Under the pieces are notes generated by a model, which had not been told where the DNA came from, searched no databases, and saw nothing but the letters and a program-made list of their open reading frames with translations. 64,000 bases of DNA, from positions 50,681-114,680 of the forward strand of contig JADFDI010000009.1 of the NCBI GenBank assembly GCA_018262985.1, written 5' to 3'. The stretch is from Spirochaetota bacterium (GTDB lineage: Bacteria > Spirochaetota > Spirochaetia > Treponematales > UBA12059). Both the position numbers and the translations under genes were made by a program. Of this stretch, positions 24,604 through 32,133 are shown piece by piece. Position 1 is the first letter of the stretch. The number at the start of each line of letters is the position of its first letter.

Positions 24604-26061
24604 TCACTCGGCCTGCATCGCGCGGACCGGCTGGACGCGGAGCGCGAGCTGCACGGGATACACGTGGGCGACCACGGAGACCGCGGTGACCATGACCAGG
24701 GACCAGAGGACCGACATCGGGTTCACCGCGGGCCTCAAGACCTTGCCGGCGAAGAGGATCTCGAGGAAGGCGTTGCCCGCCTCGATGTTCAGCGCCGAGA
24801 GCAGCCCCAGTATGCCGAAGGCGAGGGCCGTGCCGACGAGGCCGAACACGGCGGCGATGACGACGGTCTCCACCAGGAACATCTTTCGCACGAAGCCCTT
24901 CTGCGCGCCGAGGGCCCGCATGGTGCCGATCTCTCCGGTGCGTTCGATGACCGAGATGACCAGGGTGTTGGTCATGATGATGACGGCCACGACGGCCACG
25001 ATGATGATGGCGAAATTGAAGACGATGCGGACCACGTCGACGCTCTGGGCGAAGGGGCCCGCGGCGGCCTTCCAGCCCTCCGCGACGACCGGGAGGCCTT
25101 CTTCGGCGAAGCGCTGGTTGAGCTCCTTCACGACGCGCTCCGCCTGGCCCGGGCGCTCGAGGCGCGCCAGCAGGAAGTGCCAGGCGCCCGAATCGACCAC
25201 GGTGGCCGGGGCGGCCGCGGCGGGAACGCTTTCGGCCTCGGGGACGGGCTCCGGCGCGGCCGCGACGGCGAGGTCGACGGTCTCCGGCGCGCCGAAGAGG
25301 TCGTCGTCGCTCGTCGAGGCGAGCAGCTCGGTCTGCTCCGGCGCGAGCGTCACGTCCGCGTCCGTGCCGAGCGTGAGCCCCATGAGTATGCGGAGCGTGT
25401 CCGCGTCCACGTATGAAATGAACTCGGTCGCCTCGGTGTCGGCCTTGTACTCGATGAGGCCGACGAGCGGGACGGCCCGGATCTTGAAGCCGGAATTGCC
25501 CATGCCGGTCAGCACGACGTCGTCGCCGACCTTGAAGTCGATTTCGAGGTGCTCGGCCATGCGCTCCGCCTGGCGCTTGGTGAGGAGTATGCCCTCCTCG
25601 CCGGGCTCGAGCATGCGGCCTTCCACCACGACGGCGTTGTCGAACACGCGCGAGTACTCGTCGGGCACGACGCCGAACATGAGGGCGAAGCCGGTCTTCT
25701 CCGAGTCGCGCGGGGAGGCGAGGGCGAAGCCCGTGACCTGGCTGGCCACGCCGACGACGCCGTCCGCCTCCTCGAGGATGGCGCGAACCCGGTCGTAATC
25801 GGGGATGGCCGGGGTTTCCTCGCGGCCGCCCACCGACTGCACGCCGAAGAGGCTGACCGGGTCCGTCGTCTCGGCGTGGACGAAGACGTCGGCCGTGTAG
25901 TTCTCGGTGAAGGTCTTGCGGATGCCGGCCGCGGCCGTGTCCATGAAGCTGTTGCCCACGACCAGGATGACCACGCCGAGCGCGAGGAGGCCGCCGATGA
26001 TGAAGCTCTTGGCCTTGTGCTCGAGCAGGTTCCGGAGGGCTATGCGCACGAGGATGGGCAT
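24604..26061 (-). CDS. ABC transporter permease, FtsX/LolC-E family, with an insert carrying SDDDLFGAPETV
   Basis: A 485-residue protein with the same four-helix type VII layout as its neighbour (N-terminal AKSFIIGGLLALGVVILVVGNSFMDTAAAG; C-terminal FNFAIIIVAVVAVIIMTNTLVISVIERTGEIGTMRALGAQKGFVRKMFLVE...). Its periplasmic domain is longer by an Ala/Pro/Glu-rich insert at about 248-288 (STSDDDLFGAPETVDLAVAAAPEPVPEAESVPAAAAPATV). Residues 251-262 of this insert are identical to residues 28-39 of the barrel protein of the operon, but the DNA differs at synonymous sites. The ATG abuts the ATPase stop with no gap. Expected role: one half of the Lol-like permease pair. Confidence 0.9.
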   Translation of the reverse strand: MPILVRIALRNLLEHKAKSFIIGGLLALGVVILVVGNSFMDTAAAGIRKTFTENYTADVFVHAETTDPVSLFGVQSVGGREETPAIPDYDRVRAILEEADGVVGVASQVTGFALASPRDSEKTGFALMFGVVPDEYSRVFDNAVVVEGRMLEPGEEGILLTKRQAERMAEHLEIDFKVGDDVVLTGMGNSGFKIRAVPLVGLIEYKADTEATEFISYVDADTLRILMGLTLGTDADVTLAPEQTELLASTSDDDLFGAPETVDLAVAAAPEPVPEAESVPAAAAPATVVDSGAWHFLLARLERPGQAERVVKELNQRFAEEGLPVVAEGWKAAAGPFAQSVDVVRIVFNFAIIIVAVVAVIIMTNTLVISVIERTGEIGTMRALGAQKGFVRKMFLVETVVIAAVFGLVGTALAFGILGLLSALNIEAGNAFLEILFAGKVLRPAVNPMSVLWSLVMVTAVSVVAHVYPVQLALRVQPVRAMQAE

Positions 26062-26772
26062 CTAGGCCTCCGCCCCCGCGCGCTCGCGGCGGAAGTTCTC
26101 GGTGACGAGGCCGTCGCGGAGGCGCACCACGTGGTCGGCGATGTCGACGATCTTGGCGTCGTGGGTGGAGAAGATGAAGGTGGTCTCCAGGTCGCGGTTG
26201 ATCTTCTTCATGAGCTCGATGATCTGCTCGCCGGTGGCGGAGTCGAGGTTGGCGGTCGGCTCGTCCGCCAGCACGATCTTGGGCTTGGTGACGAGGGCGC
26301 GCGCGATGGCCACGCGCTGGCGCTGGCCGCCGGAGAGCTCGTTGGAGCGGTGGCCCTTCCAGTCGGAGAGCCCGACCTCCTCGATGAGGAAGTCGACCCA
26401 CTCGGCCGCCTCCTTCCTCGGCTGCCGCTTCGCGCCGAGGAGCAGGGGGAACTCCACGTTCTCGCGCACGTTCAGCACCGGAATCAGGTTGAAGCTCTGG
26501 AAGATGAAGCCGAGCGTCTCGTGGCGGAGCGTGGTCAGCTCGCGGTCGCCCAGCTTCGAGGTGGGCTTGCCCTCGATCAGCACCTCGCCGCCCGAGGGGC
26601 GGTCCACGAGGCCGATCATGTTGAGGATGGTGGTCTTCCCGGAGCCGGAAGGACCGGCGATCGAGATGAAGTCGCCCCGCTCGATGCGGAACGAGACGCC
26701 CTTGACCGCCTGCACCTCGGTCTTGCCGAGCGGGTAGGTCTTGCGGACTTCCGACAGTTCGATGATGGACAT
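26062..26772 (-). CDS. ABC transporter ATPase, LolD/MacB type
   Basis: About 236 residues, the standard length for LolD. Walker A AGPSGSGKTT, Q-loop FIFQSFNLIPVLNVRENVEFPLLL, signature NELSGGQRQRVAIARALVTKP, Walker B KIVLADEPTANLD and H-loop FSTHD are all intact; the segment FQSFNLIPVLNVRENVEFP is characteristic of the LolD/FtsE/MacB group. It is the first gene of the minus-strand operon and powers the two FtsX-like permeases. ATG 26772 is chosen because the track's 72-residue extension is Pro/Arg-rich shadow sequence before the domain begins. Confidence 0.93.
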   Translation of the reverse strand: MSIIELSEVRKTYPLGKTEVQAVKGVSFRIERGDFISIAGPSGSGKTTILNMIGLVDRPSGGEVLIEGKPTSKLGDRELTTLRHETLGFIFQSFNLIPVLNVRENVEFPLLLGAKRQPRKEAAEWVDFLIEEVGLSDWKGHRSNELSGGQRQRVAIARALVTKPKIVLADEPTANLDSATGEQIIELMKKINRDLETTFIFSTHDAKIVDIADHVVRLRDGLVTENFRRERAGAEA

Positions 26773-26937
26773 GGGCTTTCGCTCCTCGGGCGCCGCCCCT
26801 TCCGGGGGCCGGCACGGCTCTGGCGGAGGAGGGCGCGCGAGCGTCCGTCCCCGGCCGGTCCGCCGCCCGCCGGGCGCGGCCTGACCGGCGCGCCCGACGG
26901 CGTGGAGCCGCGGGCCGCATGGGGACGAAAATAGCGA

Positions 26938-26968
26938 GGGCCGCGTCCCCCGATCAAGGACGCGGCCC
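26938..26968 (-). terminator. Hairpin downstream of the aminotransferase gene
   Basis: Perfect 11-bp stem GGGCCGCGTCC / GGACGCGGCCC with a 9-base loop, followed on the minus strand by CTCGCTATTTTCG. It probably ends the aminotransferase transcript before the ABC operon. Confidence 0.6.
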
Positions 26969-27067
26969 GGAATGTCAGGAAAACGCAAGGAACGCGGGGT
27001 GAAGGCGCCGCCGCCGCCTCGGGGCGAGTCGAAGCGAGCGCGGCGGCCCGGCGCCCGTTTCCCCCTT

Positions 27068-28342
27068 TTACATTCCCTCGGGGGAGGTGCGGCCGCGGGG
27101 ACCGGCCTCGTGCGCCTCGATCTCGGCCTTGACCACCTCGGCGAGGCGCTTCACGCCCTCCTCGATCTGCTCGAAGCTCGAGTACGAGAAGTTGATGCGC
27201 ATGGCGTTGTGCTCGGGCTCGTCGAAGTAGAAGGCCGAGCCGACCACGTAGGCCACCTTGCGCTCGACGGCCTTGAAGATCATCTGGTCGGTGTCGATGT
27301 ACTTCGGCAGCGAGATCCAGAGGAAGAGGCCGCCCTCGGGCTTGGTCCAGGTCAGGTCGTAGCGCTTGGGCATGTACTTCTCGAGCATGGCCACCATGTG
27401 GTTGCGCTTGTCGCGGTACAGCTTGCAGGTGTTCTCGATGACCGCGTAGAGCTTGCCGGTCTTGAGGTACTCGGCCAGCCACTTCTGCGCGAAGACGTTG
27501 GTGCAGAGGTCCATGGCCTGCTTGGCGATGACGAGCTTCGCGATCAGGTCGGGATGGGCCATGATCCAGCCGACGCGGGCGCCGGGCACGAGGATCTTCG
27601 AGAAGGTCTTCATGTTGACGACGATGCCGCGGTTCTCGCCCTGCTGGTCGAGCTGGTAGATGGAGGGCAGGGTCTCGCCCATGAAGCGGACCTCGCGGTA
27701 GGGCGCGTCCTCGACCAGGGGCAGGTCGTGGTCGTAGGCGAACTTGAGGATGGCCTTGCGCTTCTCGAGGCTCCAGCAGATGCCGGAGGGATTCTGGAAG
27801 TCCGGGATGACGTAGACGTACTTGACCTTCCTGCCGTCGCGGAGCGCGCGCGCGTAGCGCTTCTCGAGCTCGACCATGTCGAAGCCGTCGTTGTCCGGCG
27901 AGAAGGGGACGCCGAGCACCTTGCCCTGGTAGGACTGGATGGCCTGGATGGTGCCGACGTAGGTGGGTCGGCCGGCGATGACGTAGTCGCCCGGGTCGAG
28001 GAAGAGCTTCGGGAGCATGTCGAGGGCCTGCTGGCTGGCGGAGACGATGAGCAGGTTCTCCGGCGACAGCGCGACGCCCTGGCGCGCCTCGTACTTGATC
28101 AGCTCGGCCTTGAGGTCGTTGTCGCCCTCGGTGGTGCCGTACTGGAGCGCCTTGGCGGCGTGCTTGGTGAACACCGCGTCGGCGGCGACGCGGAGGTCCT
28201 CGACGGGGAAGGTCTCCGGGGCCGGGAGGCCGCCGGCGAACGAGATGATATCGGGCTGCGTGGTCAGCTTGAGGAGCTCGCGGATGACGCTCTTCTTCAT
28301 GCTGAGCGCGTTCTTCGAGTAGAGCGAGTCGAACTTCGGCAT
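27068..28342 (-). CDS. PLP-dependent aminotransferase, class I/II (2-aminoadipate/aromatic aminotransferase type)
   Basis: About 424 residues. Fold type I hallmarks are all there: DIISFAGGLPAPETFPVEDL near the N-terminus, LQYGTTEGDNDLKAELIKYE, the aromatic/Asn cofactor-contact segment VSASQQALDMLPKLFLDPGDYVIAGRPTYVGTIQA, YVIPDFQNPSGICWSLEKR, VEDAPYREVRF with the pyridine-binding Asp, and the Schiff-base lysine in MKTFSKILVPGARVGWI. The C-terminal FSYSSFEQIEEGVKRL provides the carboxylate-binding region. The group covers broad-specificity transaminases of LysN, aromatic and branched-chain type. The gene is monocistronic, divergent from ychF, with a possible TTTCCA-N17-TACCAT promoter at 28432-28404. 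The 1216-residue ORF in the track is a read-through of shadow sequence. Confidence 0.92.
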   Translation of the reverse strand: MPKFDSLYSKNALSMKKSVIRELLKLTTQPDIISFAGGLPAPETFPVEDLRVAADAVFTKHAAKALQYGTTEGDNDLKAELIKYEARQGVALSPENLLIVSASQQALDMLPKLFLDPGDYVIAGRPTYVGTIQAIQSYQGKVLGVPFSPDNDGFDMVELEKRYARALRDGRKVKYVYVIPDFQNPSGICWSLEKRKAILKFAYDHDLPLVEDAPYREVRFMGETLPSIYQLDQQGENRGIVVNMKTFSKILVPGARVGWIMAHPDLIAKLVIAKQAMDLCTNVFAQKWLAEYLKTGKLYAVIENTCKLYRDKRNHMVAMLEKYMPKRYDLTWTKPEGGLFLWISLPKYIDTDQMIFKAVERKVAYVVGSAFYFDEPEHNAMRINFSYSSFEQIEEGVKRLAEVVKAEIEAHEAGPRGRTSPEGM

Positions 28343-28509
28343 GTCGGCTTTCTCCTTGCGGCGCGGCGGGAACGGTGGGAAGGGGCCCGCCGGAGCCGCG
28401 ACCATGGTACAACGGCTTTCCGCATTTGGAAACCGCGAATAAAAACCCGCCCCGGGCGGATGGATAACCGCGGCGGCCGGGCTCCGCCCCGCCGGAGGCC
28501 GGGCGAGGA

Positions 28510-28539
28510 TTGACCCGGGGGGCGGGAGCACCTTATCGT
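28510..28539 (+). promoter_or_regulatory. Predicted promoter of ychF
   Basis: TTGACC, 18-bp spacer, TATCGT, about 45 bases before the ATG at 28586. Confidence 0.5.
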
Positions 28540-28585
28540 AGGAAACGCGGCGCGAGCGGCCGCGCATCAGACCCCTGGAGACTAC

Positions 28586-29695
28586 ATGGCACTCAACTGC
28601 GGTATCGTCGGGCTTCCGAACGTCGGCAAGTCCACCATTTTCTCGGCCCTCTCGAGCGCCAAGGCCGAGGCCGCCAACTATCCCTTCTGCACCATCGAGC
28701 CCAACGTGGGCATCGTGCCCGTCCCCGACCCCCGGCTCGACCGCCTCGTCGAGCTCTTCCAGCCCAAGAAGCGCGTGCCGGCGGTGGTCGAATTCGTCGA
28801 CATCGCGGGCCTGGTGGCCGGCGCCTCGAAGGGCGAGGGCCTCGGGAACCAGTTCCTGGCCCACATCCGCGAGGTGGGCATCATCGCGCACGTGGTGCGC
28901 TGCTTCGACGACCCGGACGTGGTCCACGTGGCCAACAAGGTCGACCCGATCTCCGACGTCGACGTCATCCTGACCGAGCTGGCCCTGGCCGACCTCGACG
29001 CGGTGGACAAGCGGCTCGAGAAGACGAAGCGCTCGATGAAGGTGCTCGGCGGCGAGCAGAAGCGCGCGGCCGAGCTCGAGACCGCCGCCCTCGAGAAGGT
29101 CCGCGCCGCCCTCGAGGAGGGGAAGCCCGCCCGCTCGGTGGCGCTCTCCGACGAGGAGTCCGAGCTCGCGCGCGCCTGGTTCCTCCTCACCATGAAGCCC
29201 CAGATCTACGTGTGCAACGTGGACGAGGCTGGCGTGAAGGGCGGCAACGCCCACGTGGAGGCCGTGAAGCAGCGCGCCGCGGCCGAAGGCGCCGAGGCCG
29301 TGGTCATCTGCGGCAAGTTCGAGGCGGAGCTCGCGGACCTCGGCTCCGACGAGGAGAAGCGCGAGTTCCTCGCCGAGCTCGGGCTCGAGGAGTCGGGGCT
29401 CACCGCCCTGGTGCACGCGGCCTACCGGCTCCTGGGCCTCCGCACCTTCCTGACCGCGGGCCCCGACGAGTGCCGCGCCTGGACCATACGGGCGGGCGAC
29501 AAGGCGCCCCAGGCCGCCGGCGTCATCCACACCGATTTCGAGAAGGGCTTCATCAAGGCCGAGGTCTACTCCTTCGCCGACATCGACGCCCTCGGCTCCG
29601 AGAAGGCCGTCAAGGAAGCCGGCAAGCTCCGCGTCGAAGGCAAGGAATACGTCGTCGCCGACGGGGATGTCGTCTTCTTCAAATTCAACGTGTAG
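28586..29695 (+). CDS. ychF: Ribosome-binding ATPase YchF (Obg-like)
   Basis: A 369-residue protein, the usual length for YchF/OLA1. G1 is GLPNVGKST, the switch region NYPFCTIEPNVGIVPVPDPRL, G3 DIAGLVAGASKGEGLGNQFLAHIREV, and the G4 position reads NVDE rather than NKxD, which explains the family's preference for ATP. A helical insert separates G3 and G4, and a TGS domain ends the protein (RTFLTAGPDECRAWTIRAGDKAPQAAGVIHTDFEKGFIKAEVYSFADI...VADGDVVFFKFNV). YchF binds ribosomes and modulates translation and stress responses. It is monocistronic. A palindromic noncoding repeat follows. Confidence 0.97.
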   Translation: MALNCGIVGLPNVGKSTIFSALSSAKAEAANYPFCTIEPNVGIVPVPDPRLDRLVELFQPKKRVPAVVEFVDIAGLVAGASKGEGLGNQFLAHIREVGIIAHVVRCFDDPDVVHVANKVDPISDVDVILTELALADLDAVDKRLEKTKRSMKVLGGEQKRAAELETAALEKVRAALEEGKPARSVALSDEESELARAWFLLTMKPQIYVCNVDEAGVKGGNAHVEAVKQRAAAEGAEAVVICGKFEAELADLGSDEEKREFLAELGLEESGLTALVHAAYRLLGLRTFLTAGPDECRAWTIRAGDKAPQAAGVIHTDFEKGFIKAEVYSFADIDALGSEKAVKEAGKLRVEGKEYVVADGDVVFFKFNV

Positions 29696-29702
29696 GAAAT
29701 TT

Positions 29703-29805
29703 CCACACAGAGGCACAAAGGCACGGAGAATCAAAGAAACTGCGAGATACGGAGCTTCGGGTTTAGCCCTTTCCCATCTTCCTCCGTGCCTCCGTGCCTC
29801 CGTGG
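29703..29805. repeat. Imperfect palindrome of the CACAGAGGCAC / GTGCCTCCGTG type
   Basis: The left arm CCACACAGAGGCACAAAGGCACGGAG (29703-29728) is an imperfect inverted copy of the right arm CTCCGTGCCTCCGTGCCTCCGTGG (29782-29805), itself a triple CTCCGTGC repeat. The composition is lower in GC than the surroundings. Related single-arm sequence occurs at 55799-55824 (CTTCGTGTCTTGGTGTCTTGGTGTGG). It looks like a dispersed noncoding repeat that inserted between ychF and the next gene; the right arm touches that gene's stop codon. Confidence 0.65.
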
Positions 29806-30285
29806 TCAGTCTTCCCGGACGAGGCCGCGGCGGGAAAGCTCGGCGAAGACTTCGTCCATGAAGGCCAGGCGCGCCTTGACGCCCTCGGGCTCCCCGGAGC
29901 GCGCGCGCCAGGCCGAGTCGATGGCCTCCTCGAGGTCGTCGCGGCGCGGGCGGGGGTCGCGGGTCAGGTCGAGCGCCTTGCCGACCGCGCAGCCTTCCGC
30001 GTGCCAGCCGGAGCCGCCGCAGGACGGGCAGGCCGATTCCTCCCCGCCGTTCGAGAACGCGAGCCCGTGCAGGGCCTTCCACGCCTCGATGAGCAGGGCG
30101 CGCGTGCGCGCGAGCTCGTCGGAGGATACGCCGAAGGCGACGCGGAGCTCGTCGAGCCGCGCGCGGGCCTTGCGCAGGGCCTGGCTGGCCAGCTCCGGCA
30201 TGTCGCGCGCCTGCTCCAGGCGCTCGCGGAGCGAGCGGATCTCGTCGCGCAGCCGTTCGTTCTCGCCCTCGTGGCCGTCGTTCAT
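29806..30285 (-). CDS. Coiled-coil protein with a zinc-ribbon-like knuckle, function unknown
   Basis: About 159 residues. The N-terminal half is a heptad-rich coiled coil (ENERLRDEIRSLRERLEQARDMPELASQALRKARARLDELR). The middle holds CPSCGGSGWHAEGCAVGKA, with Cys and His spacing that could bind zinc, and the C-terminus is charged helical sequence. No homologue is recognised. It is real by codon usage: the opposite-strand ORFs lack any such structure. ATG 30285 is chosen because the track's upstream extension (MLSTWLLRF...) overlaps the intergenic region of the divergent corrinoid operon. Its last codon adjoins a dispersed repeat. Confidence 0.6.
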   Translation of the reverse strand: MNDGHEGENERLRDEIRSLRERLEQARDMPELASQALRKARARLDELRVAFGVSSDELARTRALLIEAWKALHGLAFSNGGEESACPSCGGSGWHAEGCAVGKALDLTRDPRPRRDDLEEAIDSAWRARSGEPEGVKARLAFMDEVFAELSRRGLVRED

Positions 30286-30376
30286 GCTCCGCGTTCCCCC
30301 TCCGCCATGATAATACCTTCCCGTCGCGCTGGACAGCCCGGCGAACCGGGGCGAGACTGGGAAACGGAGGAGCCAG

Positions 30377-31111
30377 GTGGAAAGCACGTTCCAATCGATC
30401 CGGGAAGAACTCTACGCGCGCATACTGGCCGCCCGGCCGAAGGAGGCCGGCGCCCTCGTGACCGGGTTCCTCGCGGAGCACGGAGCCGAGGCCACGCTCA
30501 ACCGTCTGCTCGGACCGGTGCTGGCGTCGATCGGCGAGCGCTGGAGCCACGACCGCATCTCGCTCGCGGTGGCCTACGTCGCCGGGCGGGTGGCGGAGGA
30601 CGCCATCGAGGCCATCATGGCGGGCGCCGGGACCGACGTCGCTTCCGCAGCGGGGACGACGAGGGTCGAAGATCCGTCGAAGGCGGCCGTCGTCGGCAAC
30701 GCCGAGGACGACTACCACGGGCTCGGCCGCCGCATGGTCGCGGCTTTCCTGCGCGTGGCCGGCTGGAGGGTGGTCGACCTCGGGTACGACGTGCTGCCCG
30801 CCGAGTTCGTCGACGCGGCCCTCGCGGAGGGCGCTCGGGTGATCGGCGTCTCCGCGATGATGCTGACCAACGCGGAGAACATCGCGCGCGTCCGCGCCGA
30901 GCTCGACCGGCGCGGCCTCTCCGGTCGCGTCAAGCTGGCGGTCGGCGGCGCGGTCTTCGTAATGCGCCCGGAGCTGGTGGCCGAGGTGGGAGGCGACGGC
31001 ACCGCCGCCACGGCCATGGACGCGCCCGCCCTGTTCGAGCGGCTCGCCGCCGAGGCGGCGGAAGCCGAGGCCGCCGCGGGGAGCGGCTCTTCCGGAGGGG
31101 GCGCCGCATGA
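30377..31111 (+). CDS. Cobalamin (corrinoid) binding protein, methyltransferase type
   Basis: A 244-residue protein from a GTG start preceded by GGAGGAG. Residues 1-85 form the helical cap domain (B12-binding 2 type: ALVTGFLAEHGAEATLNRLLGPVLASIGERWSHDRISLAVAYVAGRVAEDAI). The Rossmann-like B12 domain follows, with the base-off cobalamin motif DxHxxG seen as EDDYHGLGRRMVAAFLRVAGWRVVDLGYDVLPAEFVD, then VIGVSAMMLTNAENIARVRAEL and VAVGGA-like strands. This is the methyl-carrier of a three-part corrinoid methyltransferase system. It overlaps the methyltransferase gene by ATGA. The C-terminal 25 residues are Ala/Gly/Ser-rich. Confidence 0.93.
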   Translation: MESTFQSIREELYARILAARPKEAGALVTGFLAEHGAEATLNRLLGPVLASIGERWSHDRISLAVAYVAGRVAEDAIEAIMAGAGTDVASAAGTTRVEDPSKAAVVGNAEDDYHGLGRRMVAAFLRVAGWRVVDLGYDVLPAEFVDAALAEGARVIGVSAMMLTNAENIARVRAELDRRGLSGRVKLAVGGAVFVMRPELVAEVGGDGTAATAMDAPALFERLAAEAAEAEAAAGSGSSGGGAA

Positions 31112-32133
31112 CAGGCCTCGAACGGATAGGCGCCGCGCTCCAGGGGAATTTCGCGGATAGGCGCGCCTTCGCCATGACCCTCTCGCTCTACGGCGCGCGG
31201 CTCGCGGGAAGCGCGCCGAAGGACTACTACCGGGAGCCGGAGCGCTATCGCGGGGGGCAGGCGGCGGTGGCCTCGCTCGTCGATCCGGACGTGCTCTTCG
31301 GTCCCTTCGCCATGCCGCTCGAGGCGGAGGCCTGGGGCGCGACCTTGGCCTGGACCGAAAAGGCGCCGCCCAATGTCGCGAAGCCGCTCCGTTCGGTCCA
31401 GGCCTTCCTCGGGGGCGAGGCGCCCAGCCCCGATTCGGACCCGCGCCTTTCGTACCTGGTCGAGTCCGTCCGCCTCGTGGCCGCGGACAACGCCGGCGCC
31501 CGGCCCGTCGCGGCCGTAGCGACCTGCCCCTCGGACCTGCCGGCCATGGCGCTCGGCATCGACGCCTGGCTCGAGATCCTGCTCTTCGATCCCGACTTGG
31601 CCGCCCGCGTGCTCGAGCGCTCGGGAGAGCACTTCAGGGCGCTTTGCGGGGCCTACGCGACCGCGGGCGCGGCCTTCGTCGCGGTTCCGGTGATGTTCGC
31701 CAATCCGCGCATCCTGCCGGAAGCGCTGGTCAGGGAACTGGTCGTCCCCTATCTCGCGCGCGAGTTCGGCGCGGCGGGTCTCCCGGTGGTCTTCCACCAT
31801 GGCGCGAACCCGCTGGCCGAGTACCTGCCGCTCTTCGCCGGGCTGCCGGGCGTGGCTGGCTTCGCGCTGGCCGAGCGCGATGATTCGGGCGCCGCGCGCG
31901 ACGCGCTCGGACCGGGCGTCCTGCTCCTCGGCGGCGTCGAGGGTCCCACGCTTTCGAGGCGGCCGCTCGCGCGCGTCCTCGAGGCGGCGCGCTCGGCGCT
32001 CCGGGCGCGGGCGGCCGATCCCCGCTTCGTGTTCGCCACGGCCTCCGCCGACGTGCCCTGGGATACGGAGCCGGCGACCCTCGTAGCCCTCGCGGAGACG
32101 GTCCGCGAATCGGAACTCGCGCGTGGCCCGTGA
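31108..32133 (+). CDS. Uroporphyrinogen decarboxylase-like (MtaA/MtbA family) methyltransferase, zinc cysteines missing
   Basis: About 341 residues, start codon overlapping the corrinoid protein stop (ATGA). The whole protein aligns by pattern with the UroD-fold methyltransferases that move methyl groups between a corrinoid protein and a thiol. In this family zinc is held by HxC and a later GC. Here the first site reads VVFHHGANP, so the His is kept and the Cys is Gly, and the second reads FATASADVP, with Ser for Cys. Either the metal is bound differently, or the protein is a methyl-group acceptor of another kind. It acts with the preceding corrinoid protein; the following gene may report on the system. 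The substrate is unknown. Confidence 0.85.
   Translation: MTGLERIGAALQGNFADRRAFAMTLSLYGARLAGSAPKDYYREPERYRGGQAAVASLVDPDVLFGPFAMPLEAEAWGATLAWTEKAPPNVAKPLRSVQAFLGGEAPSPDSDPRLSYLVESVRLVAADNAGARPVAAVATCPSDLPAMALGIDAWLEILLFDPDLAARVLERSGEHFRALCGAYATAGAAFVAVPVMFANPRILPEALVRELVVPYLAREFGAAGLPVVFHHGANPLAEYLPLFAGLPGVAGFALAERDDSGAARDALGPGVLLLGGVEGPTLSRRPLARVLEAARSALRARAADPRFVFATASADVPWDTEPATLVALAETVRESELARGP

Noticed and set aside
28343-30718. N-terminal extension giving a 1216-residue aminotransferase ORF
   Set aside because: The extension overlaps ychF on the other strand and has no domain; the family start is at 28342.
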